This document shows, in pieces, positions 12,475 through 25,700 of a stretch of 64,000 nt of DNA (position 1 is the stretch's first letter; each line of letters starts with the position of its first letter). Under the pieces are notes generated by a model that had not been told where the DNA came from, searched no databases, and saw only the letters and a program-made list of their open reading frames with translations. Source of the stretch: Dipetalonema caudispina (Eukaryota; Nematoda; Chromadorea; Rhabditida; Onchocercidae); NCBI GenBank assembly GCA_013365325.1, contig JABVXV010000333.1:1-64000 (forward strand), given 5' to 3'. Position numbers and translations under genes: made by a program.

Positions 12475-13720
12475 AGCTGCTGCAAATTTTATCCTAAAAT
12501 ATCTTAATAAAAGTAGGAAATTCTCAAAAGAGAAAAATAAAACACATGAAAAACTATGAAAAATAAGAGAAGACTGTAATCAATCAAACTTTAACTTATT
12601 CATTCCTACATCAAATACGATAACTTCATTATACATGAGCATATTCTCAAATACATTATCCCATAATTTTATACCATTACCCATTCCGCATTAAATCTAT
12701 ATTCCCAAAATTACAACAACATATCCCTTCAACTTGATATCAATCTATTTTACCAAACAATTTATTCTTTGATAGAAACTATTTTAGGTTTTATATTAAG
12801 CTTTACAACATATTTACACTATCACTTATAGATCATTTCAAATTCACAACAACTTTTACTTCCCATGTAAAAAGAGATTTAAACGATTAGGTAAGCCAAT
12901 ATTTTCATTATATCCATAAAAAATATGAATCAAAGTTTTCCAGCGAGATTATATGGTTTGTTAAAAAGTTTTTACAGTAATGATGTGTGACGCTGATGCT
13001 ATTGTAGCACAAACGAGTGAGTAACTCAATGCAAATAGAATTTCTCTCAGCTTTCTTAGTGTAAATATTTTGAGGTGTAAAAATGGGATTAGTAATGTGG
13101 AGTAAAAATGGAATTAAAATTAGATGTACATTGTAAAGCAATTTCTATTCCTATCTCATATTTAACACATCTTTTTGAGATATTTTGGTCAGTTGAATTC
13201 TGTGAACATTTTCATTTCCACAGTTTTGTATAGAGGAGACTGTGAACGATATAAGCTTCAATTGTTGATAATATCCTCAATTATAATATTACTGCTCATA
13301 ATTTAGTAACAGAAGGAATTTTAATGAAGTAATAAAATGATTACAGAAAGACGAGAAGCTGAAGTGAAATATGAAGGAATTATTTGATAAGTATAGCGCA
13401 GTTACGATAAATCATCCTATAAACGAACATAATCACCGGTTAGTCAATGGAATGTTCATATTCGCATTACACCAGAAAGGTGATATAAAAAGCGCTGTTA
13501 TGTTACTGTTGTTGAAAAGTAACAACAATTAAGCAATGTTGTAGGCTAGGATGAAATTTTTCTAAATATTTCATGGAAGCTAAAAAGGTGGTATTATATT
13601 ATGTTGGACATGATAGTCATAAATGTTATGAATCTTTTCCAGTGATATTAGTCCTATCATTAAGTGAGAGATGATTTATACAAAAACTTCATACTTTATA
13701 AATTTTACAGATTGGTTGTG
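12475..13720. other. Divergent promoter region, cct-2 and ASCC3
   Basis: About 1.25 kb between the cct-2 start (minus) and the first ASCC3 exon I can support (plus). No convincing exon was found. Upstream 5' exons of ASCC3 could hide here, because the human protein has about 190 more N-terminal residues than this model. A weak inverted repeat (GTTACT and AGTAAC arms) lies near 13500. Confidence 0.5.
12493..12502 (-). promoter_or_regulatory. Candidate spliced-leader acceptor for cct-2
   Basis: On the minus strand ATATTTTAG sits 19 nt before the cct-2 ATG, with no matching upstream coding exon. This is the usual look of a nematode trans-splice acceptor. A second AG (TTTGCAG) lies closer to the ATG and could serve instead. 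Confidence 0.4.
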
Positions 13721-16700
13721 ATGATTTCAAAAGCTAGCTCTTATTTTAGGATGACAAGACATGTGTACTGGAGAAAACGATTCGTTGAACAAACTCTTCA
13801 TCTAGACACTGTACAATCTGCTGATGTCACAATCACGACTAACAATGCGCCGTCTTCGTCAAAGGTTTCTGTTAAATAGATTAATTCCTTCCCTTTAGGT
13901 GCAAATTTTGTGGTTGGATGCTTTTTCAGATGGTTTATAAATATTGAAAAGTCTTCCTAATGGTAGCATAAGTCAACTTATCTGCTGTAATTTCTACCCT
14001 AATTTCATTGATGTGTTTCGAGTCAAATTATAGTAAAAATATATAAAATGCAGCACCGTACAGGAGATTGTGACAAGCAATGATATTATATCAACAATCA
14101 ACAGAATTTATGACGATCCGGAATCAGTCATTCGACATTTGTTTGAGTTACTTCGTTCTCCAAATGAAGATGACAATTTGCAAGGCGAAGTGAATTTTAC
14201 TTCAAAACAAAATAGTAAATTAGAAATTATGGAAAAGAACATTCCCATACTGTAAATGTGTAGTGAATTTATTTCCAAGAGGTACTTCATGATATGCTGA
14301 GATATGATATGAGGCTTACCATGAAAACCGTTATAATTTTTCTTAACGAACTTGGTTGTCGCATTTCTTTTTCGATGTAGAATTTTGTGTCTTTTAAATG
14401 AAGAAAAGCATGACATGATTTTCTATATTTAAAAATTAGTCCAGCATTCAGAGCGTTGAAAAAAATGCTGTTCTCTTTCCATAAACTAGTCATTTCAATA
14501 ATTGTCTTCTTTTTTTCAGCTTATCGATTTACTTGGATTTGAGCAGTTCGATTTAGTTAGTAAAATCTTGTCATCGAGGCAAAAGCTGCTGGACTTTTAT
14601 AATTCCGTTCGTCAGGATGTTGCTCGAACTACGAAACTAGAGAAAATATTGGTACAGTTAATAAGAAAAACTTTTAAGTTATATCTAATCATTTAAGGAA
14701 ATGAATTAAGCAATAAACCTTGTTTTTCTCTCTTTTTCTATCAGTACGTCACTTATTTATGTATTTAAAGTTTTGCAATTTTGCAAAGATTATCTACTTG
14801 TTATTTCGCGATATCAACTACTTGAAATGACTTAGTAATCACAAAAATTTCATTTTATCATCCAAAAAGGTCTTGACACTTCATATCTATTTCAGCAAAA
14901 ATCACAAAAGCAAAGGGAACAGCCGGTGTATTGTCAGCAGGTAACAGTTCAGTCAAACGCTGATGTAAGCATGCGTAAAATGACAAGACGTGAGCAGAAA
15001 CGTGCTGCCAAGGAACTAAGTAAAATCACACAAAATTTAAGCGAAGACGAAAAGCTTGAGTTGGAACGAGCTCAGAACGATATGCTCAAGGAGAGGTCTG
15101 CTTATTGAGGAGAACTATTTTAACAGCAATTATGCATACAAAGTTAATTTATATCGGGGAAATATTAGATTTTACTTTAATGTCAGGTTTCAAGAGCTGG
15201 AGGCAGAACAGTGGTTGGAAACACTGCGTGAAAATAGACTAACTGTTCCACGTGAACGTTTTCCGTATGTATACGATGCAGTAATTGAATCCGAACATAT
15301 TTTTATCACTGTTGACGGGTTGAAGGTTCTGTTTCTGTATATTGCTGCATGATATGTAATTCGCATTCAAATGATTGATAGTTATATATATATATATATA
15401 TATATATAGTAGTGAGGAACAAGCAATAGATGAAGAAATGTGACAAACTTTTTCGTCTATTTTGTTGACATTATTTGTTTTTAGACTACTGCAATTCGGC
15501 ATTAGCTGAATCATAAAAGTCTATAATTAAAACGTTGAATGTTTAGTTAATTGGCTTCATAATTAATACTGATTTTGCCTTATGCGAATCAAATTATCGC
15601 CCAGTTAGGAAAAGAAAAGGGTTAAAAAAACATAAATTTGACTAAATGTATTTTAAGCGATGTTTACCGGCTAACTCTTCCCGTGTGATTTGCGACACTT
15701 ATGAAGAAGTTTATGTTCCTGCAGTGGATAGATCTCAAGTCACAGGAGTGCATCAGATAAATATCGAGGATTTTGACGAAGTCGGAGAACTTCTTTCATT
15801 TACTTATTATAAATACAGTTTATTTTATCAAAATCTGTTCGAAATAATCTAGCTAAAAAATATTTGCATGTTTTTTGAAGAATTAGTTCCAGTTTCTATT
15901 TCTTACAAAAGTTGTTATTTCGCTTTTCTCTTTTCAGTTGGGAAAGAAGTGTTTCAATGGTTTCGAAAAGCTTAATGTCATTCAGTCGTTGGTGTTTACG
16001 CAAGCTTACAAATCACAGGAAAATTTGTTGATTTGCGCCCCAACGGGTGCAGGTATGATAGTGTTTATAAGATATGGAAATAAATTTATTAGAAATGTAT
16101 TAATTAATTCAATGTGTGGTCTTTGTTATCAGAAATGGCGATCTTCCCAAACGTTAAGTCTCTTTTTCATAGTCAGCATTTAAATAAAACGTTTGATCGA
16201 GGAGCAGAACAAAAAGGTTATATCCATATAGGTTAACAAGGGTTTATTGATTTTAATTAAATGAAGTTGAAATAGATATTTTAAAAATTTAGGCAAAACG
16301 AATATTGCATTGTTGGCAATTTTGAACACGATACATGGCTACATGGACAATGGTGTAATTCGTAGAAATGATTTCAAAGTATGGTTTCGATAACTGATAG
16401 AAAGTACAAATTAGGATACCATGCTTATGCAAATAATCCAGTTTTTCGCATATTACCATGGCATCTTAATCATTTTATAAAGTTCATCGTTCCTGAAAAT
16501 TTATTCCTATATTTGCATTATGTGACAGTCTATCGCAGATTGTTTATATCGCGCCAATGAAAGCACTGGCAACTGAAATGACAATAAATTTTGCTAAACG
16601 ACTAGCTCCACTCAATATACGTGTGCGTGAACTAACCGGTGATACAACACTTTCGAAAAAAGAAATCGCCGAAACACAGGTAGGGATATAACTTGAGAAA

Positions 16701-19700
16701 TGATGCTAAATAAAAGTAGATTGAGGCACAATATTTAATAGAAAAAAATAAGCTTGTATGTTGAAAATTGTTGAACGGATTGATTTACTTTTTATATATA
16801 ACTCTATATATATATATATGAACGGCGTGTTCTCATCACTTTCGTTTCTGTGGGTGTGTTCATTTGATACTAGAAAGTACATATCAGTGACATGCACTCA
16901 TATCATTACTAGTGTTTGTGTCAAAGTTGCCAGTTATCTTTCCACATGATAGGAATTTATGTGAGAAATGTCCATTTTCTACAGATGCTTGTTCTCACTC
17001 CCGAGAAATGGGATGTTGTGACAAGGAAAGCTATCGATTCAGCGCTTACGAAAATGGTACGGCTATTGATTATCGATGAAATCCATTTATTACACGATGA
17101 TCGAGGACCCGTTATTGAAACCATTGTTGCAAGGACGCTTCGACAAGTTCGTACTTGCATTAATTACGTATTTTTTTTTTCTTTCCAGTATCTTATATGT
17201 CATAAGTGTTCAACCGTTAGTTGTTAAAGGTGATACACCATAAAATTTACTGAGATTGGTGACCTGAAACAGCTCGATCATCTTTGTCATGTTTCTTGTA
17301 AAATTCACATTACGTTTTACTAGTTTCAGTGGTACTCAAGTGGTTTGATTGTTTCTATGCAATTGTCAGTAGTGATATAGGCTGATTATGGGCATAATAT
17401 ACTACTGTAATTGTTTTAGCTTCAGATTACCAGATATATGCCACTAATTTCAGGTCGAAATGAGTCAACAAGGTATTCGAATCATTGGACTTTCTGCCAC
17501 ACTACCCAATTACATCGATGTTGCAAGGTTTTTGCGTGTAAACCCCCACAAAGGGATGTTCTTCTTCGACGGTCGCTTTCGACCAGTTCCACTTTCACAA
17601 ACGTAATTTTTACTAGTTTAGTTTATTTTTTTCTCTCTCACAATTTTTTCGTAATTAAAGCTAGAAAAGTGAAATTCAAAAAATCGAAAGCTGCAAATAT
17701 CACTGTAAAGATGCATTAAATTATATGAAAACTTATGATGTAGTATTCGGTTAACTACGTGACTTTACATATTGAGCCCTTGCGAATGCATCATTTGATT
17801 CTTATATTTCTATTTTTCAAAAAGCATTTTTTTTAGTTTTATCGGTGTCCGTAATCCAAAAAGTACAGGACCGGATTTGATGCGTGAAATGGACGAAGTG
17901 TGTTACGACAAAGTGCATCAGTTTGTCACCAAAGGGCATCAAGTTCTTGTTTTCGTAACTGCGCGGAATGCTACTACAAAATTAGCTACAACCTTCCGAG
18001 ACGAAGCTGCTAAAAAGGTTTCTTTCCTACTGCATTTCATATTTCTGCGCTATATACCTCGCCCAGCTTATCCATTAATAGTCGACAATAAACGTCTTTA
18101 TGAATTCCATGAGAACTAGTGCGTTTAAATGGTTTCAGGGAGAATCGCATCATTTTTTGCCAGCAAGCACTGGTTCATCGCAATACGTTAATGCAGCAAA
18201 ATCGGTGATTCACAAATTTTCTTTTTCCTCCATACTTTAAAAGTACTACTTGTAAATGAATGAACATTCAAATAAACAAATATTGTTAACGGAGCAGGCA
18301 ACGATAATAAGCAGTTACTGGTATAAGTTTTTATATAATATCGGAAACTGCGTCGTTGATAACATGACAAGAATTCAAGAAAGGTGCAGCCAAGCCAATG
18401 ACAATCAACACCAAAGTTTTAGCATTGGCAATCGGAAGGCAAGATCAAATGAAAGAAATTTTTTCTTCTTTCAGGTGCAGAATTGTCGGAACGGTATGTT
18501 AGCGGAATTGTTTCGCTTTGGCTTTGGTATTCACCATGCTGGTTTACCGCGCCGGGAGCGTTTGATGACTGAAAAATTCTTCGCTAATGGACATATTACC
18601 GTACTTTTTTGTACTTCAACTCTTGCCTGGGGTATCAACTTGCCGGCGCATGCTGTTGTCATTCGGGTAGGGTTTTGATTCTTCATTTGGAATCAAATTC
18701 GGTGTTTTTATTTATCCTGGTATAGTTTTGAGGTTTCTCATTGCATTATGATGAAAAATTAGGAAATATTGTTCAAAGCAGCAGACTATATATTCAGATT
18801 TTTTCAAGTAGACAACAGTGGAACAGTTACACAATTTATATATTAGCAAAAAAATTGCAAGATCTGTGAGATTTCCACAAACTTCAAATCCTATGCAAAA
18901 TCGTTTAGGGTACTGAAATCTTCGATGTTCAGAAAGGCTGTTTTAGCGACATGGGTGTTCTCGACGTGCAACAAATTTTTGGTCGAGCTGGTCGTCCACA
19001 ATATGAAAATTCAGGTAAATAATGACTCCCTTTGATATTTATGAAGCATCATAGGCAACATTTTTAATGGTACTAGGATACTGTCATATGTTGCCCCTAG
19101 CTTTCTCCTAAGGTTATTCTGAGCATGTCCTATTATTTCTCTGTCAGTTTTACTAAGCAGTATTGAATGGAAGATGTATGTTCAAGAAATTTAAAAACTT
19201 TTTAGATTTCTTGAATTAAAGATATTTAATCAACATGGATCAGGCCTTTATTCAACCAAGATATTCTATTGAATTGGTACCACTCTTAGGTTTTATGATT
19301 TCATCCATTCATTAAGTGAACTATTTGTAGGGCATGGCGTAATCATAACATGGAAAAAGAGTATGCCACAGTACTTGAATATGCTGCTTCGCCAAGCACC
19401 TATTGAAAGCCAATTTATGTCACGAATTTACGATAATCTGAATGCCGAAATCTCTTTAGGTTCATTTTCTTTTTATTAATACTCCTAAATATTAGTACAG
19501 CAATATGCAAGGACAGCTTTTAAAAAAATTTCCCCTTTATTACCACTGCTCAAGTTTGTCTAATCAGTAAGCACTGACTGAATTTACTTCAAAGAAAACT
19601 TCATAGTAAACTCCTACTACTGAGTTTCTTTTTCTGTTTACACTTTATTAGAACTGCTGATTTCGTCATACCTTTGAGTAACAACAATTTAGAATAGAAA

Positions 19701-22700
19701 CGAGCATCTAAAACAATTTAGGAACAGTGTCAAGTATCCCTGAAGCAGTCGAATGGCTCAAGTATACATATTTTTTCATTCGGGCTAAACTAAATCCTCT
19801 TGCATATGGGATACCTCGAGGACAATTAGAGCGTGACCCAGATTTATATGAGTATTTGACTCAAATGATGACGGAAGCAGCTGAGAAATTGGACAGAAAT
19901 CAAATGATCAGATTTGATAGTATGTAAGTTCCAGTACTGTAATTCTTTGTTTTAGTTCGCTAATGAATAAAGTAATGATAGAAAATATGAAAGATTAGGT
20001 TTTTTTGTAATATTATCGGTTACAGCAGTGTGAGAAAAATTCAATATTGTTTAGTAGCGCAATATAGAATATTGTATAAATAATCTTCAGAAACGGTTAC
20101 GTGACATCAACAGATCTTGGGCGAATAGCTTCAAACTATTACATGAAATATGAAACGGTTGAAGTATTTTTGAATGGTGTGAGAGGATTAAAATTGGAAG
20201 CATTCATGAGCGACGATACGATATTATCATTAATAGCATCAGCAACGGAATTTGATCAAATTAAGGCTCGTTGTATTCTTTCATTCCTTTTTATAACACG
20301 TCTGTCCCAAATGTTTAAGAGTTGATAACCAGTTTTCTTAATCTTTTAAAATATTCCTGGTTTCTTATTGCATCTTTGTGCTAAACCTCCTTAAAACTTA
20401 ATATTATGTCTAAAACTTTCAACTGTTGCTGTCTGGAAATAATTTAGTGATTTATGTCCTACAGTTTCTTTCGTAGTGAAAAGTCCTTTAATAGTTGATT
20501 CCGTTGGGTAATGTACAGTACACTTGGTGGGTATTCGTGGCATTATTGAAAATCTGCATCTCACTTTCTTATAAAGAGCTGTTTTACTTGTTTTTATTTT
20601 TGATATTTTTTTGATTAAGGTGCGAGAAGAAGAAATAATGGAGCTGGAGGAACTTCAGCAAACTTCATGTCCTTTACGTTTGAAAAAAGGTGCCTTGGCA
20701 ACTGTACCTGGAAAAATAAACTGTTTGATCCAGGTGAATAATAAACGAATTGTTTCGTAACAAAATTATCGGGCTTTGTAGGTATTGGATGATCATGGCT
20801 TTTTTGTAGGCCCATATTTCACGAGCATTCGTTCGAAGTTATTCATTGGTTTCGGAATCAATGTTTGTTCAACAAAACTGTGGCCGACTATGTCGTGCAG
20901 TGTTTGAAATAACTTTGAGAAGAGGATGGGCTCAAGCAGCTACTGCAACGCTGACTATGGCGAAATGTTTTGATAAGCAAGTTTGGCCGTTTCAGACACC
21001 GCTGAGGTAAAACTTCTTCAAAAATCTACATTTCATGCATAGTTTTCGCGGGCTAATCGCTCCATTCTTACTACATTTTTCTTTTGAGAGCATTTCGTAG
21101 TCTGTTCCACACTTCTCTGATCGCTCACATGAAAGAAGGAAAAGATTGTATTTCTGACGCTGAAATAACTAGTAAATCAACTTCTTAATCACCTTTTACT
21201 ATTTGTCTTTTAGGCAACTCACTGAATTTATTCGAGCAGACTGGATTCCAAAAATCGAACGGAGAAAGCTTTCTCATTATCAGCTCTTTGAGATGAGTGC
21301 AAAAGAACTTGGTAAAAAAGTTGGATTCCGTTCTTTTTTTTTTTTTTTTTTGACTTTGATAATACACTTTGCTCACTTAAAGAGTAAAAAGTTTCGAAAA
21401 ATGAATCTATTTTCTTCACTGGAGAATAAATGGAAAATCTATTCTTATCGTAAATGATTTGGTTTAGGAGCTATGTTAAGTTGCGATGGGCAGAAGATGT
21501 ATGAAGCAGTACACATGTTGCCCGTAATGTATTTGGAAGCCTCAGTCAAGCCTATTACAAAGTTTGTAATATCTCTCATTGATTAGTTGGATGATTTTTG
21601 CACGTTTTGGAACAGAAAAGTTTATTCATCACTTCTGACTAGTTTCACAATAATTTCAGTGGATTTTGCAGTCAATTCTTCTTTGCAATTTTGTTTGGAC
21701 TATTTCCACTAAGTTTCGTTTTCGCTAGTTTCTGGAAATTCCTTGATTTTATCAGGAGAATTACCCTTTCCAGAGAATATAAAAAAGAGTTCTCTTTCTG
21801 TGGTTATGTTTCAGGGAAATGAGGACTTTTTTATATCCATTAGTAAGGTTATTTAAGTAAATAAATTTTCAGAAACTTCAAGTCTAAGAATGTTTTTTAG
21901 GTTATTAATATCTTTGCTAAGCATTAAAAAAGAGGACTTTCAGATTAACTTGACAAAAGTATTTTGAAAAAAAATTGGAAATGAGAAATGATCTACTCAT
22001 TCTTGTGCGTCCATACATCCGTACCTTCTGAATTATTGATCACTTTGCAGCACAATTATCCAAGTGACTGTGACTTTAACGCCAGACTTCGTTTGGCATG
22101 AACATTTTCTTGGTTCAACTGGTGTCCAAGTTTTCTGGGTGTTTGTTGAAGACATCAATGAAAACATGATCATTCATCATGATCAGATCGTGGTTAATAG
22201 GAATAAAGTATGTAAATTATCTTTTATTTCTCTTTTTGATTGTTAACTAATTCCAAGCTATTATTCGCTGCAACCATTCAAAGCTTATGTGTACAATAAC
22301 TGTTTTGACATTTGCTTTCGATATCTAATATATTTTTTGTAAACTATTATATTACACGCTTTGATATCTGCTGCTTGATTTATACGGTATTTTTCACTGT
22401 CATTTTTTCTTTCGTAGGTGCGTAACAGTGAACCACAAAATCTCATTTTCACAGTACCAATCAGGGATCAGCAGCTAACCCACAATTATCAAGTGCGGGT
22501 TGCAAATGATCGCTATGTGGTTGATGATAGTGTTGTCCCTATTTCGATGCATAATTGTGTTTTACCGTCTTCACATCGTCCACATACGGGTATGAATTTT
22601 CCTTTCACCAAGATCGTATATATATAGCTTCCGTTAACTTTAGATTTCTTGCTTGCAGTTTTTTTCTTTTTCTTATAGGAGCTGAAGTATGTAACCTTCT

Positions 22701-25700
22701 TTCATGATTTCGGGCTTCATCGTTATGAACATTTTTAGTATATTAATTCATCTTACTGAAGTAGTTTTCTTCTAATTAAAGGGGCAACTGTTCAAAATTG
22801 CAGATCTGCTGGATTTGGATCCTTTACCATTAACGGCTTTGAAAAATGAGGCATTCCAGTCGATTTACAGTTTCGGGTTTTTTAATCCAGTGCAGACACA
22901 GGTTATTTTTCAAGACTTTTTACCTTTTCTGTATTCTTTTTTTATTTACTAGAAAATTTTTTTACAGAATAGTTTATAAACTAATTTCATTATAGGTTTT
23001 CCACTGTTTGTATAATACAAATCAAAACGCTTTAATAGGCGCACCAACTGGTTCCGGTAAAACTCTTTGTGCTGAACTGGCCATGTTTCGTATTTTTTGC
23101 CAATATCCGAATAAAAAGGTTTAGCTTATTAATGCTTACTTGGATTTTTTTTTTGACGATGCTACTTTTGCAACAAGGAACTTGATAAAATTTACTGAAA
23201 TCCAGATTCTCCAGTTATTTTTGTATATTTCCAAAAAACTGAAATTTCTTACATTTGAGGTTCTGTAAAATAATTTGAAATATTAGCCTACAAATTTGAT
23301 TGTTTTTTTTTTTCTGAAAAATAAATAGATTGCTGTTTGCAGTGTGTATACATTGCACCATTAAAAGCTTTGGTGCGCGAACGCGTTTCTGACTGGGATG
23401 AGAAATTTCGAAAACTGAATATTAGGTTTACATTTCTCTGGTTATTTATCATCTTTTATTTTTGCGGAATTATTTATTATTCTTCCAAATTAAAATTAAT
23501 TTTCGCGCTGTTATCCTTTATTATGGTTATTGATTTGTTTTTCTTCAGACAATGTGTAGGGTGCTTATGCTTTCTGATAACATCTATCTTTCAACTTTGA
23601 ATTTTATTGTTTATAAGGTTCACATATATTGTGCTTAACGTTAATTTTTTTTAGGACGGTCGAGCTTACCGGTGATCATTCACCAGATATTCGCAGCTTG
23701 AGTTCAGCAAAAATTGTGATCACGACACCGGAAAAGTGGGATGGTATAACACGTAGCTGGGAAATTCGTCAATATGTTAAGGATGTGGCGCTTGTAATTG
23801 TCGATGAAATTCATCTTTTAGGTGTTGAAAGAGGTGCTGTATTGGAAGCAATTATAACGAGGTAGGCGGGGTGACGATCTATATCATGGATAACCCAAAT
23901 AATTCCTTCATTTTTGATTCTTGGTGTCTGAATTTGTAGAGATCGGTTCTTGGAGATACTACACACGTCTCAAATATTGAAGATTTTAAATCACTTCAGA
24001 AATTTCTTTCAGATTAAAGTTGATGACTAAAAAACAAGAGTCGCAGAATCCTGTTCGTGTTGTTGGCCTTTCTACTGCTCTTGCTAATGCAGGCGATGTG
24101 GCAGAATGGTTAGGTGTTGCTGACGTGAGTTAATAAATTTCAAGTTTTACTTTTTCTTATGATTTGACCACTAAAGCAGCTCAGGTAATTGGAAACCTGG
24201 TAAATCTTATTTCTCTCGTTTACTAAAGAGTAATTTAGGCTGGACTTTTCAATTTTCGGCCAAACGTGCGACCTGTGCCTATTGAGGTGCACATTGCTGG
24301 CTTCCCAGGTCAGCACTATTGCCCTCGAATGGCTTTGATGAATCGACCAGCTTTCAAAGGTGTTTCTTTACCTCAAAACAATTTTCCGTTCATTCTTCAC
24401 TGTTTAATGATCAATCTCTTTTCTAATCGCGTTTTAGCTTCATATATATAATCTGTGAAAAATTTTAGTATTTTTGTAATTTTTGCTTACAATGTAATTA
24501 CAGCTGTACTTTTTCCCTGCTCATTAGTGTTTTTTTAGCAATCAAAAGTTATTCTCCTTGTAAACCAGCTCTCATATTTGTGGCATCACGGCGTCAGACG
24601 CGATTAACTGCAATGGCATTTGTTTCGCAACTTGTTACCGATGATGATCCGCGACAGTGGCTTCACATGGATATGGAAGAGGTATGTAAAATTTCCATCC
24701 ATTTCATACGAATTTAACTTATGGTACAGTGACTCCATCTTGCTTCATTATTCTCATAAAACTTTGTCAGTTACCTTTTTAAGTACGGGATAAAAACTTC
24801 TTTTGAGGAAGATATAGCAGCCGTTCAGGAACTTTATGAATGATTTTGCAATTTTCATCAAATTGATATTTTTGATGATACTGTTTGTCATATTGGTAAA
24901 AGAGGCATTTTTAAAACAGCATTTGTTCATGTAATGATTAGATTAGATGATGAAAAATTGTTTAAAATAAAGTCTAAAATATTTCCTTCCAAAAAATTTT
25001 GGTTTTCTGGGATATCAGATTCTCCTTTACTGGGCTGAAGATTTTAAAACTTATTTCATTACAGCTTGAACAATTGACCTTAACACTAAAAGATGAGAAT
25101 TTAAAATTAACGTTGCCATTCGGCGTGGGGATGCATCATGCTGGTTTGCAGCAACACGAAAGAAACATTGTTGAACGGGTTAGAATTTATTTTTTATTAA
25201 AATTTGTTTCCGTTTTTCAACTTGAGTTTAGCGATACTCGATATTTAATTTCACGATATTTAAATGATAAAAATAAAGGCCTAAAAAGTGCCTCCTCTTA
25301 TTTCTCATTTTCGTGCGAAAGATTACTGAAATGTTTTTCAATAAGCAGTTTGAGGCCGAAATCATAATCATGCTGACTTTTGTTAAGCAGGAGTATTCAT
25401 TGCAAAAAGTGTAATTTGTGTTAGCGTCAGTGGAACTTTAAATAGGACGAGGATGAGCTTTGTCTCTTTCGTGATTTGCTTCTGCATTGAAATAATTTTC
25501 AGCTTTTTGTGGAAAAAAAGATTCAAGTTATGGTGGCTACAGCAACCTTAGCATGGGGTATTAATATGCCGGCACACTTGGTTATTATTAAAGGAACCGA
25601 GTATTATGATGGGAAAACTCACAAGTATATTGATTTCCCTGTTACTGGTACGAACTTAATCTCTTATGTTATACATATTTCTCAGTAAATCGTTGTATTC

